Below, piece after piece: positions 1 through 11,100 of a DNA stretch of 64,000 nucleotides (positions are counted from its first letter, which is position 1; every line of letters begins with the position of its first letter). This DNA is from Eutrigla gurnardus (Eukaryota; Chordata; Actinopteri; Perciformes; Triglidae). Position numbers and translations under genes: made by a program. The stretch covers positions 15,925,244-15,989,243 of the forward strand of contig OY741280.1 of NCBI GenBank assembly GCA_963514095.1, read 5' to 3'. Under the pieces are notes generated by a model that saw only the letters and a list, made by a program, of their open reading frames with translations, was not told the origin of the DNA and did not search any database.

Positions 1-971
1 GCTGTTTCTGTCTTTTTCTGGACTGTCCTACTTTCCTCTTTCTTCCAAGGGTAACCTGTTTTGAATCTGCGTGTTTATAGCCTGTAATCGGGCAGCTTCA
101 CAGCACAGTATGGCAAGAGATATGAAGCGAGTGAGAAACCGGTGACATAAACATGGACACAAACTGTCTGCATAGTCAGCTGAGTCCCTCCCTGTGTGTG
201 ATTGTTTGTATAAGGTTTGTAGGATATAACCCCAAGAAGTTAGTTCAAGCATTGTTACACAAATGTCAGATTTACACTTCCATTGGGAAATAGATTTAGC
301 TGGTGTTTTTAGAATTTAACGGCATCTGGGATCCAGGACTTAACGCAGCCAACTCTCTCTGAAGTTAGGCCTCCAGAGTGGCTGAAAGAGCCTTGGAGAG
401 ATTAGACGACACAATGAAAGGAAGGCATTTAGATTCCTGCTGTATTGTGCTGCTAATCTGAGTTTGCTCCCTCTCCTCTCTTCCCAGGACTTCTTGTGAT
501 GCAATCATTGTAAACACACACAGGGACCAACTGCTCCCTTGTAAAGCTTTGGAGTAATCTCTGTAAGGGTGTTTTCATTTTGTTAGCGTCATTTAGAGGC
601 AGAATTCAACAATGAGGCATCTTGAAGGTGCGCCGTTGCAAGTTGGCCAGGGTTTAAAGTCGTCTGAATTCCTGAATGGCCGTACAGTGTAGGCTTTAAG
701 AGGACACAGTCTGACCTTGTTACACTGCCAGGTTAATCCACTATTACAACCCACTTATTCCAATTGAGGTTACTATAATCTCATCCCCATTTACTCACGC
801 GCACAAAGGCTCTGCCTTCTGATGTCGTGATCTGCAAGAAAGAGTTTGCCTTTTTTCCCGATTTTTTTTGTTGCCATCGTTGTCAATATTAACTGCAAAA
901 TGTTTAAGCAAGGCGAACAAAATTTAGATTAACTGTATTCATCTGTATGTCATTCATTTTGGATTTCCTAG
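1..971 (+). other. herpud2: herpud2 intron (upstream part)
   Basis: This is the intron before the first herpud2 exon visible here. I looked for the missing N-terminal part of the ubiquitin-like domain and found no matching reading frame, so the start codon lies left of the window. A T-rich stretch and the acceptor ending in CCTAG at 967-971 close it. Nothing else is recognised. Confidence 0.7.
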
Positions 972-1049
972 AGCTCCAAAGACCAGAGGCTGGTGTATTC
1001 TGGGAAGCTGCTTTTGGATCACTTCACCTTAAAAGATGTGCTCAGAAAG
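972..1049 (+). CDS. herpud2: herpud2 exon: C-terminal half of ubiquitin-like domain
   Basis: It encodes 26 residues, SSKDQRLVYSGKLLLD through LKDVLRK, which is the second half of a beta-grasp ubiquitin-like fold. It enters and leaves in phase 0, and the donor GTAGGT follows at 1050. Confidence 0.92.
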
Positions 1050-4000
1050 GTAGGTTCTCTCTAGAGAATTGTCTATTATACTATAGAATATAATAATTGT
1101 AAAGCTACCAAGAAGATCCTCCACCTCACCGACTGCATACTGTAAGGATGTGGGCATCTCCGTCAAACATGTGGAGCAGGTCACTTAGTTTCAGTGAAGA
1201 TAAACAATACAATACTATTTTATTAAATATTGTGCTGCTTGTAGAATGTTGTATTTTCACACGAAGTTAGGTCAAGACTCAGCAACATGACAGAGACCTG
1301 ACCTCTTGCCAAGCAAACAACTGCTACGTGGACTGTGAGCCAGATCTTATCGTCCAACACCGCTAGCTGACCCCACAAATGCTCTGAAAGGGAGCAAATC
1401 CCTGCAGATAGGTCGTGGAGTCCGGTGTCGGAGCTGACCAGGAGCTATGGATTTGAAATGAGATGTTCACTTAACATGGGGGTGGAGCTTTGTTTGGGTG
1501 TCACACACTGTTTTGGGGGCCTAATGCGTGAAGGTTAGAATATGTTTCTTGCACACACACCCAGATGATTACAACCGGCATATGTACATAACATGCTGTG
1601 TTTCCTATTACTGAGGACGTCTGCAGCATTAAAATAGTACGTAGTTAACAAAGTTACTATCAAGTGTGATGGTTGGTGTTACAGCAATTTTCACTATTAT
1701 GTATGCGTCTCAGGTTTTACGGTAATTTGGTAGTAATTTATTGAGAAGCAAACAATATAAATACAACTATCATTTATTATTTTTCGAAAGTAAATGATAG
1801 TAGGTGCTCTAAAAATCACGCACTGTACACTCAAAGTTCACAAGTGTCCTTTTTTTCCATGAAAATGCAATACTTAGCCTCTGTTTGATAATGAGCTGTA
1901 TTTCCATCTACAGCAGGACGAGTACCATATGCTCCATCTGGTGTGCGCCTCACGGACCCCTCCCAGCTCCCCGAAGCTCCCCCGCAGCCGCAGTAACAAG
2001 CCCCAGGAGAACTCGGCCAGCCCCGCGGTGAGTCAGCCACGTGCTCCACGCGCCTTTCTATTCATTTCATCAGCAGTGCATTACCTTTCATCATCCGGCT
2101 CGCTGCTGTACACGACACCTGCTTCAGGATTTTAAAAAAAAACAGAAAACAAAACTAGCCTTTCTATTGAGATGAACCATAACGCTGGAACTTATTTTTC
2201 TGGTTGCAGCCCATTCAGAACTCTACTAGTCCTTCCACTGGTCAGCATGGGCAGTCGCCTACAGGAGAGGGCAGTGATGCACTCAGACAGAGGACCGGAC
2301 CCTTCCCATACCACCAGATGTATCCACCATTTATGCACAAGTAAGATTTTGGACTGAACATCCTTCAGTTAAAAGGATATTTTAGTAAGCTGACTCACTA
2401 CAGCAAATAAAGATTTTTACAATGTAGTAAAAAATAAACCTTTAAGGAGATAATTCCCAATAACTCATCAGTCTAATACAATACACCAAATGTTTTAATA
2501 ACGCCATATCTCCGTTTCCAGCTGGAATCAGCACCCCCCACAGCCGGCTGCTCCCACCAACATGCCTGCTTATTACAACCCCATGACTCTAATGTGGTGG
2601 CAGCAGTTGTACGCCCGGCAGTACTACATGCATTAGTAAGTCACTTCATGTGTCTGGATGTTTACTGAGCCTCTATCCAATCAAAGTGCCCTCACGGTCT
2701 CTGTGCCTCCATCTCCCTCCAGTCAGTTACTGGCCGCCTCCTATCAACACGCCGGGCCCGACCAGCCCCCGACTCACCCCAACCAGCCCGACCCTCTGAG
2801 CCAGCGACCTCAGGCGGATCGCCGTGGCAACCCAGAGGTCCAGATGAACGCCCAGGGAGGGGAGATCCTGAACGAGGAGGAGCTGAACCGGGATTGGCTG
2901 GACTGGGTGTACACATTTTCACGTGCTGCGATCCTGCTCAGTATAGTGTACTTCTACTCCTCCTTCAGCCGCTTCGTCATGGTGATGATGGCCATGCTGG
3001 TGCTTTACTTGTGAGTGCTTCTTAAAGCTATGCAGCTGTACATTGAGTTCTATCTAAACAGCTCGTAAAAAAAGAAATCCAACTTGGTATTGCTTGTGCA
3101 TTGAGTGGAAGGTCAGACGGGTGTTTGTGTCTGCAGGCATCAGGCCGGCTGGTTTCCCTTCAACCTGGAGAACGAGCTCCAGCTTCCTGGAGCCAATCAG
3201 GACGTCATGGAGGGAGAGCTCCAAAACCACGACCTGCAGGAAATGGTAGCTGCCTCTGCATCCCATCACCCAGGGCTGATTTGTTTTTTTAATACCTGTA
3301 TCAAAGTTGGTACCTGCAGTACAAATCGTTCACTGAAATACCATTTTCCAGATGTGTACAGAATGGTTCCGATACATCATAAGAAAAAAAAAGGCCTTCC
3401 TATCTTGGTAATAAATACAGCACAAGTGTACTGAAGAGCTGCTAGCTAGTAAAATTGAAAAGTAGAGTTGCAATATCAGCCACTGTTTCCATAATCAATA
3501 ATTAAAGTAAATGTAATGCCTTTGTGTTTTTGATTGGCAACTATTTTTCTCTAGTTTCTTACATTCTAACATAAACCACTCATTTTACTGCTGTAGAGAC
3601 ATTTACAGCAGTAAAATGAGGCAGCGATGGAAGGAGTAGGCAAATATTGTACTAAAGTAAAAGTACATATTTAAAAGAGTACTTCAATTAAAAACTAGGT
3701 CAGTTAAAATGTACTCCCAGTAAATATGAATGCCTTATTTTTACAAAAAGGGGAATAAATGTTTAAATATTGTTCCTGCTCCAAAGTAAATTGCATTACA
3801 TGTCAACGTACATAATAGTTGAAAACACAACCACTTATGTCCAAACAACAGTAAACGCTGATTATCTATTATAAATTAGTCAGAAATACGAGTACACAAA
3901 AAAAAGTTAGTTACAAGAGCAAGAGGTAAAGTCATGAAGTTGCCATCATCCCTGATTTTAGATTACATGGCAACTTCACCGGGGAACAAAATGGACATCG

Positions 4001-4373
4001 ACTCCTTTCGAAAATAAAACCATCATCTGCATAAGAGAAGTCTGAATTGGTCAGACATGCAGAGTAACTTTGCATTGCTTAACATAGCTCAAATTTACAT
4101 ACTGGCCATCACATTTCACAGGCAAATATGTCCAGTGCACCGCACGCTAGTGTAAAACATACTGTATCTCACCCGATCCTCCTCCTTTAATGACCTTTAT
4201 CACAGGAGGGAGCGATGGACGACGGCTCGGACGATGACGGGGAGAGTGGAGAGGAAGAAGCAGAAGATCCAAACAGCGCCCCCAACGCAGGCTTCCTGTC
4301 CTCCACGTGGTCGTTCATCATCACCTTCTTCATGTCCCTCATCCCGGAGGGACCGCCAAACGCTGCTAACTGA
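972..4373 (+). CDS. herpud2: HERPUD2, ER-membrane ubiquitin-like protein (3' part of gene, seven exons)
   Basis: Coding exons are 972-1049, 1914-2027, 2210-2340, 2522-2635, 2723-3010, 3137-3245 and 4206-4373 (stop TGA 4371-4373). They total 1002 bp, 333 residues plus stop; every junction is GT-AG and in phase. HERP proteins sit in the ER membrane with both ends in the cytosol and help recruit the HRD1 ubiquitin-ligase complex during ER-associated degradation. Visible marks are the end of a ubiquitin-like domain (KDQRLVYSGKLL), a Ser/Pro-rich linker, the family block RDWLDWVYTFSRAAILLSIV, a membrane hairpin, and the C-terminus SLIPEGPPNAAN. HERPUD2 is preferred over HERPUD1 because of the segments ASRTPPSSPK, YTFSRAAILLSIVYFYSSFSR and HQAGWFPF. 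Human HERPUD2 has about 406 residues, so roughly the first 55-70 are missing to the left. The gene converges with slc4a7. Confidence 0.95.
1914..2027 (+). CDS. herpud2: herpud2 exon: end of UBL and Ser/Pro linker
   Basis: It encodes 38 residues beginning QDEYHMLHLVCASRTPPSSP. The LHLVC strand ends the ubiquitin-like fold; the rest is a basic, Ser/Pro-rich linker. Acceptor is CATCTACAG, donor GTGAGT, both phase 0. Confidence 0.93.
2210..2340 (+). CDS. herpud2: herpud2 exon: cytosolic linker
   Basis: This 131-bp exon ends two bases into a codon. It encodes a Ser/Thr/Gly/Gln-rich linker containing GSDALRQRT, matching the conserved EGLRQRT segment of HERPUD proteins, and ends YPPFMHN across the junction. 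Confidence 0.92.
2522..2635 (+). CDS. herpud2: herpud2 exon: Trp/Gln/Tyr-rich segment
   Basis: It encodes a Pro-rich run and then MTLMWWQQLYARQYYMHY, equivalent to the conserved LWWQQMYAxQYYMQY block of the family. It ends two bases into the Tyr codon completed at 2723. Confidence 0.93.
2723..3010 (+). CDS. herpud2: herpud2 exon: conserved juxtamembrane block and membrane hairpin
   Basis: This is the longest herpud2 exon here (288 bp). It encodes a Pro-rich linker, the family signature MNAQGGEILNEEELNRDWLD, then AAILLSIVYFYSSF and VMVMMAMLVLYL. The last two are the hydrophobic hairpin that anchors the protein in the ER membrane. Confidence 0.95.
3137..3245 (+). CDS. herpud2: herpud2 exon: post-membrane segment
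   Basis: It encodes HQAGWFPF, the invariant motif right after the hairpin, then an acidic/polar stretch ending DLQEM. The phase-2 entry completes a Leu codon; the exit is phase 0. Confidence 0.93.
3579..3620. repeat. Perfect 17-bp inverted repeat with 8-bp spacer
   Basis: The arms are 3579-3595 and 3604-3620 (left arm CTCATTTTACTGCTGTA), with spacer 3596-3603. It lies in the last herpud2 intron, directly beside an AGTAAAAGTAC-type repeat, and may be part of that element. Confidence 0.85.
3621..3870. repeat. Degenerate teleost interspersed repeat (AGTAAAAGTAC type)
   Basis: Text such as GGAAGGAGTAGGCAAATATT and AAAGTAAAAGTACATA, followed by AGTACTTCAATT and ATGTACTCC, resembles a very common fish repeat built around 'AAGTAAAAGTAC'. 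The copy is heavily decayed and its limits are approximate. Class was not determined. Confidence 0.45.
4206..4373 (+). CDS. herpud2: herpud2 terminal coding exon
   Basis: It encodes 55 residues plus TGA: an acidic run (MDDGSDDDGESGEEEAED), then FLSSTWSFIITFFMSLIPEG and PPNAAN. The WSFI-TFF-SLIPEGPP C-terminus is diagnostic of HERPUD proteins. Confidence 0.95.
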   Translation, partial: EGAMDDGSDDDGESGEEEAEDPNSAPNAGFLSSTWSFIITFFMSLIPEGPPNAAN

Positions 4374-5310
4374 ACCACCACAGTTCTCCACAAGGGCACA
4401 TACTTTCTTTAAGAAGGGGGGGGCGAGTGTCCTTCCAGCTTAGGGAAACTTTCTGTTGCAGAACCGCATTATAGTTTCCCCATTAGTGTTCTTTACATAT
4501 CTAAGACTTTGAGCCAAAACACAAATGACTGATTTAACCTAAAGAAACAAAACTCTCCCTTCAAGTGGAGGTTTTTTTTGGGGGGGGGATTGATCCAAAT
4601 GACACAGATTTAACTAGTATATACAAGGATTGCTAGTGATTCCTTGTTAACATAGTTAAAATATGTTTTCTGCCAATGCATTGGGTTTGCAGTTTATAAA
4701 ATAGGGACTGCAGCCACATTTCTAAAAGAAAAACCCAAGAATGCTGTTTAGTTAACCGAGGTTTTTCCCCCCTTTTGTGAGAAGCTGCAATATAGTTTTT
4801 GTAATTGTTTTGTTTGAATTGTAATTATTAGGTTTTGTAATGGTGGTTGTATCCAAGTAACACTTTATTTTAAACGAGCCACTTTAATCCAAAAGCTAAA
4901 CTCCAGAGAATAATCCTGAGTTATGTAGGAACCCGTGGTAATTTTTGGCCTGAAAGTTCATAAAAGTGTGTGTGAACACGTCGTGTACTGTGTTGGAAGT
5001 GTATTTTAGGAGTGGTGTTGGCTACAGAAGTGTGTTTTTTTTTTTTTTGTACTGAAGCAAAACAATGTGCCGACAATTCTCTCGATAGCCTGAAAGAACC
5101 CGCGAGGTAGAAGAATTGATCTCCCGCCATTAACGCAACGTGCGATTTTTAAGTCGCTTGGCGCCGAGCGAACAAGGGACACGTTCACTGCCACGAGTCG
5201 AGGACAAAACTCGACACCTTGTGAGTGTGTGAAAATGGCTACTGCTGTTACCTTTTAACATGTTGTGTATAATAACCAATAATAATCATGTTTATTAAAC
5301 CTCCATGGTA
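4374..5310 (+). other. herpud2: herpud2 3' UTR
   Basis: This is noncoding sequence after the stop, with G-, C- and T-runs. A candidate poly(A) hexamer ATTAAA is at 5294-5299; a stronger AATAAA at 5650-5655 could extend the transcript. The limits are inferred. Confidence 0.6.
5294..5299 (+). terminator. herpud2: Candidate herpud2 poly(A) signal (ATTAAA)
   Basis: This is a common variant hexamer about 920 bp past the stop. The alternative is AATAAA at 5650-5655. Confidence 0.45.
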
Positions 5311-5794
5311 ATGCAGACGTGGTTTTGTAGATGGGTGATGCAACTACTCACCTAAATGGCTGCAGATGGTCAAAAACATGGTGTAGGTATGATCACAACA
5401 GTCATCAATAGTGGATGAATCTAATTAATTAACATGGCATTGATGTAACACACCAAACTAATGTTGGAAAGTGATGTTCAAAAAAGGAGCCCCTGTATGT
5501 AAGACAGCTCTCTGCTGCCCCCTTTTGTCTCCAACGTGGAAATGTTACAAATGGGACATTATGCCTAAACACTAACCTACAGTAGTGATATTTACCCCTT
5601 TATTCCTTAATGTTGGTCCAGTCTATGGTCACAGAACATCTACATTTTTAATAAAGACCCTTTTAATTAGGGAATTAAAGAATTAGAAATGAAAACTTGT
5701 TGACACTTTAGACAAAACAAAGCATGCTCTTCCATTAGGCTCCCAGCCCGGTTTGAAATGAAGACAGAAGATAAATCACCATGTATAATCCACT

Positions 5795-5800
5795 TTTATT
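5795..5800 (-). terminator. slc4a7: Candidate slc4a7 distal poly(A) signal (AATAAA)
   Basis: The plus strand reads TTTATT, giving AATAAA on the minus strand, about 2.3 kb past the slc4a7 stop. Further AATAAA hexamers on that strand at 5599-5604 and in the 6.8-7.1 kb region are alternatives. Confidence 0.45.
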
Positions 5801-6272
5801 GCTTTGCACCTATCAGTCATGACAGAAACGTCATCAGTCAAGGTAATAACAGGATGCCATGTGCTTCACTGATGTGCGTCTTCACAGAACAAATGCATTC
5901 TCACCAAGTGACGACTGAGTGTAAGAAATCTACACAGTCTATGTTGTTGAGACATAGCCGATCCACCCGTTACACATCTAATATATCAATGTTGAAACTG
6001 ATGTGAAAATAGGTCATCTTTCATTAAAAAAAAAAAAAACACTGTTATGAAAGTAAGTTTTTGGTTTGGTGGATGTTCACGTCATTGTGATGATTCCACG
6101 GATCGACAGCCAACGCTTTATATTATGTCCCATGTGTGTGGAGTGAAATACTCGTGACCCAATACGAAATTAGATGTTTGGCTTCCTCTTGATGTTAAGA
6201 ATAAATTTGAACATTCAAACAAAATCTCAACATCGATAGCTTTTAAATGTATGCAAATACTAGAGCAGCAGA

Positions 6273-6296
6273 ACACACACACACACACACACACAC
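6273..6296. repeat. (AC)12 microsatellite
   Basis: An uninterrupted dinucleotide run inside the presumed slc4a7 3' UTR. Confidence 0.95.
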
Positions 6297-7365
6297 AGAC
6301 ACAGAAAGAGTAACATTTTCAAATGGAAGAGGAATCGATTCACGTGGTTTGAGTCGGTGGCTCGCGCTACGACGTTTACACAGACGTGGTATAAACACTA
6401 CTGCGGACATAAGCGTATGCAAAACGAGCTGGTTGGATCCTGTAAAGTCACGTGTGTACCTGAACACTCACTTTGCACATAAAAAGAGCTTCGACAAGGC
6501 ACGTAAGCTATCGTCCGTTTATAGTCACTGGAGCCACACAGACAGCCGATGAAACGGACGCACAAAAAAAAGTTCACAATTTATCCTCCGCCTGAATAAG
6601 TAGCCAGGCTCACGAGTCCATACATTGCACGGGTATGGAATACTTATTGCTAAAACAGGACTGCACTTAGCAAAATAAGAACAACTTCATAGAATATAAT
6701 AGGGTTTTTTTTACATTTACTGTAGAAATATTTTGCATAAAATGATTCGCTAAACATACCAAAGTATCTTTACACCACGCACACTATCACCAACGATAAT
6801 ACAGACAGTATAAAAACCGGTGCGTCTAACTGGGTCACGAATATTCTTTTGTTAAATTTATTTTTAGCAACTTTTTTACTTTTACAGTATTTGTTAAAAT
6901 ATTTGCGATACCAGCGATGAAAGGTATACAGCGGTCTAATTATCACTGCCTTGTGACAAAAACAAATTAAATTAAAAATCAAGTGACCACAGTCAGAAAT
7001 CGTTCAAGATTCCTGAGTCGTTTAACTGAGATTTGAACAACAGCTCTAAAGTTACAGTGGGAGAAGTAAGCTTTTTTTTTTATTAAACACACTATAATCC
7101 AGTTTTGGTAAGAAACTATACTGGCAAAGTGCTTACTGTACAGTACAGACTTCATATGGCCTCCGAAGTAGGTTTTTCTATCAGGTGAAATTAAAACAAC
7201 AGTAAACATACATACATAATGATATTTCTATAAGATAACATACAATATGAACAGTGAGGTTTACAGTGAAAAACACTGACCAACGTATGAGCAGCAATAT
7301 CAATACTGAGTGTTCCCCTGCGGACAGGAGAGCTGATCCACGAGCAAATTCTACAGAGATGTATG

Positions 7366-7387
7366 TAGTAGTAGTAGTAGTAGTAGT
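7366..7387. repeat. (TAG)n trinucleotide microsatellite
   Basis: About seven TAG units inside the presumed slc4a7 3' UTR. Confidence 0.95.
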
Positions 7388-8080
7388 GTGGTGTCGTACT
7401 AGTAGGATCTGTCTGAATGTACTACCGTTTTGGTTCGCGTCATTTACAGTGCCATACAAATCATGAAATAGAACCAGCGGGCACCGACAGAAACTGAATG
7501 GCTTTGATTAAATGAGCTGGTGTCGTTAGATGAAGGGTCTTAATCCGACCAGAAATCCATGGAAGGAAACAAACAGCTCACGTTGTGTGAGCTCCAAAAG
7601 GACCTGACATTTACAGCGCTGTAAAACAGCTAAAACAATAACAGTAAAATTTGAAAAATTAAAATATACAGCTGGATGAAAGAAAAAAAAAAAAAAATGA
7701 AATTCACACAGTCCAAGATTCCTCACCGGTGAGGCCCCTTTCCTTTGGCATCCGTGGGTTTCATGCGTGACAAATAGCAGGATTGAGAGGGTTCTTTGAA
7801 CGGTGAGCGTCGGTGGGCAGTGACAGCAGGATTCCTTCGTTTCCTCAGAGATGTGCAGCCATTTAAACACGCGCTGCACACAAGACATGAGTGGAGTAGT
7901 CGGCTTACAGCCCTGGGGGAGCTCGCCCGCTCTCCCCCCCGAGAAGGGAGCACTGCAGGCGGGTTGTGCTGCTCCAGCTCCGTGCCCCCTTTGCCACTAA
8001 GACAGTGCTGGTCAGGTGTGGGGAGGGGGTAAAGTGTTGTGTGGGCGAAGGTATCAAGAGGGGATGAGGGCCTCGATTAA

Positions 8081-8162
8081 TCACAGGAAGGTCTCGGTAG
8101 TGGAGCCCCCTCCAGGTGTATCCGGGCTCACGTCCACTCTAACGCAGGCCATCTTCTCCTCG
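8081..8162 (-). CDS. slc4a7: slc4a7 terminal exon with PDZ-binding C-terminus
   Basis: It encodes EEKMACVRVDVSPD, then a Gly-rich turn and TTETFL-stop (TGA at 8083-8081). Known NBCn1 ends in ETSL, a class I PDZ ligand. ETFL keeps Thr at -2 and Leu at 0. The acceptor ACAACAG follows a pyrimidine-rich tract; entry is at phase 2 and completes a Ser codon. Confidence 0.88.
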
Positions 8163-11100
8163 CTGTTGTGCAGAGATGGAGAAGACAGAGCGGGTGAGTG
8201 CGTGTGCTACTTCCTGCTGGTGCTGAGCGTGGAGAGCTAACTGCAAACGTGACACGTAGAGGAGGGATAGCGCTCTTGGATCAAGCTCTTACCACCTACA
8301 GTACACCTGTGTCGAGGATCGGGCAATTGACAACTCTAGAATCAATTTGTCAACTCGAGTAAAAAAGTATTCCTATCTACATACTTAAAATAAGAGCTTA
8401 AGGAGACAAGATTTAGCCTGCGATACCCAAGATGCATTTACCCTTCTACCTTCCAGGCAGCAATAAAGTCAGCGTATTGCACTACAGTATGAAAATAATC
8501 TTGCAGTCATAACAATACAGTCGTCCCAAACAGAGATCATCATTTTTTTGGGGGTCTATATTGTTTTATCGTATTAAAGGAGGGGGGCAGCAGATGGCAT
8601 AGCTACCTTCCACTACGCTTCACAGGTTGGACACATGACTCTGCACTCGAGTTCACTGCTTTCCACGTTGCGGTTTTGTCCATTTCATCAGAGATATTTA
8701 AAACCAAGGGGTCAGAACTACATGCAAAAAATGCACACACGCACACACGCACACACACACACACACACAAAGAGAAGACAGGCATGTAGATGTGAAATCA
8801 GCTGGAGGGGTTAAAGTGCAGGACAGTTAAAACAAGCAGACACAAACGTGCAGAGAAATCAGAGATTCAAACAAGTCAACAGCACAAAATAGCCAACCAG
8901 ACGGGCCACATACAGGCTGCTCCATGTCTATAGGAAACGTGGGTCATTTCATTAGAGGCAAAAAACTTAATCATGAGTTGATTGTGTTCACATTATAGTT
9001 AGTTAAGATCATTTCAACAAGACGAAGGTTGGATCACAGACCATTTTTACCCTCATCGTAAAACAAGAACACAAAAACACACAAAGCTTGTGTGTTTCAT
9101 GGCCACTATTTCTGTTTGTTTTTTATTCTTTTTAATAGCAGAGGACTGACAGTGCTGGCCATGCGCTAACTGTCTGAGAATCAAGTGAGGATGGTTAGAA
9201 CACAGTCATGTGGGTCAGATGTTTTCCCATCAGACACACAGCCCTGCTACCTCTTCTTCCATTGGGAGGCTGTGGGTCACTAGTCCTATGCTGTATGATC
9301 TGTTCAAGATGGACATAATAAGACACAGCTGACTACCAGTGTCAAAATTGCCATTACAAAGTGTACATGACAACATAATGATGCTACAGTTTTCTGGACA
9401 GGTTTTTTTCCACCATATAGGTATTTATTTAATTTAAATTTGGATTTAGTCCATAAAGCATCATATAAAAATTTATTTTTCTGCTTCATAAAAGTCAGAC
9501 CATTAAATCAAATATATATATAATCAGAAAAGATGATATCTCTGGTGTAATACGGTGCTGTGTAATTAAAAAATGGAATACACTCTACGCCTCACTAAGC
9601 ATCTGCTATAAAATGCTGCTTTTCATCCCAGAACTGGGTATCAAGGTGCTTCACGTGGTGCAGAACTCACCTCCCCGAGAGTGCTTTCACCGGGATGTTG
9701 AGCAGGTTGGAGCCTTCAAAGCCGACTTTCCGTTCCCTCTCCTGTTCTTCGTATATTCTCGACTCTTCTTGCTATCAAAACACACACAGTGTCACAGTTA
9801 TAACACACACAGATAGCCAATGTAAACAATAGGCAGACCTCACACGAGAAATAATAACAGAGTTACTTTAACGGCTCAGCAGTTTGGTTACATTTTTCCT
9901 GCTGTTTGTTAGTAGTTGCACGTTGTTTTTAATAACTGATGACTGTAAATGTACATTTGACAGACAAATTGCCCCTTTAAAGAGTAGAAAATCTCTACAT
10001 TCCACTAAATGAAGGAAATTACTTTAACCAGTTTTTCTTGTGCTTTCTTTTTCTTGTCGTCCTCTTTCTTCTTCTTGCTTTCTGGTATCAAGTCGTCCAG
10101 CCAGCTCAGTTCTCTCTTTGTGAAGAACAGGTCTAGAAGCTTTCGGATAAAGACCAGCGCCAGAACCTGGAGACACATAGACGAAAAATGTATCAAAAAT
10201 ATCAAAAATGGGAAAAAAACACTGTCTTTAACACTTTGCTGTGAAACCACAAAGCGATTGAAAGCCTTCGAGGTCGTTACCATCATGGGAAAGACAACAG
10301 CTGCCGCGGAGGCCTTGATGACCCACAGCAGCACCAGACAGGTGAGCTGCACCAGGGTGAAGATATGGACCTTCCACAGCGGCACATAGCGCAGATAGAT
10401 CAGGTCAGGCTGGTGCTTGGCAGGCATGCCGAACAGCTTGATTCTGTCAAAGAACTACAGGGAAACGAGTGAGAGATGAGACGTACGCTAATGAAAAAGA
10501 CTGGAAAGACGAGGGCTCCAGAGGAAAGGGGAGGGGATTCAATATAGTATTCAACATGCTTTTAAGGATTCTGAGTAATCATCAAAGGTTTGGATCTATG
10601 AGGGGAAAACGGCTCCTTACTAACAGCTCATGACTGCCGTTCATTTTCAGAATAAAAGGGCGTATTATCTTCAAAGACCAACAGCATAGAGTCTTACAAC
10701 ATCTCTATGGCAGTGCATTTATATAGATGTATTTGTGTGTGGATGTTCGGCTCTATGCAAATTAATGTTTCAGTTCGTGGCGGACAGGGGGCATTGTGGG
10801 GGATGGGAAGGAACTTGTGACATCACTATATTATGTTCAAGTTACATTTTTCTTGTGATTTATTAGAAATAAATAAATAAAAAAGTGTAGAAGTGTAGAA
10901 GAATCTTACTTGAATGCCTTTGAGGGAAGATACCCCCATATAGAGAAAGACTCCATACAGGACTGGCATAGGAATAAACTGTAAAGAGCAGAAGTATAAC
11001 AACAATATACATTATTCAACATGCAGTTCAGGAAAAGGAGCCAACAGGGCATTCGTCTCTCCTGCATCCCACCTTGAGCACCGATGTCATGAAAACAGAG

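Larger units (their letters stand above)
5801..8080 (-). other. slc4a7: slc4a7 3' UTR (inferred)
   Basis: This is AT-rich noncoding sequence between the ETFL stop and candidate poly(A) signals. It holds (AC)12 at 6273-6296 and a (TAG)n run at 7366-7387. No conserved open frame is seen. A long 3' UTR is plausible but only inferred. Confidence 0.5.
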
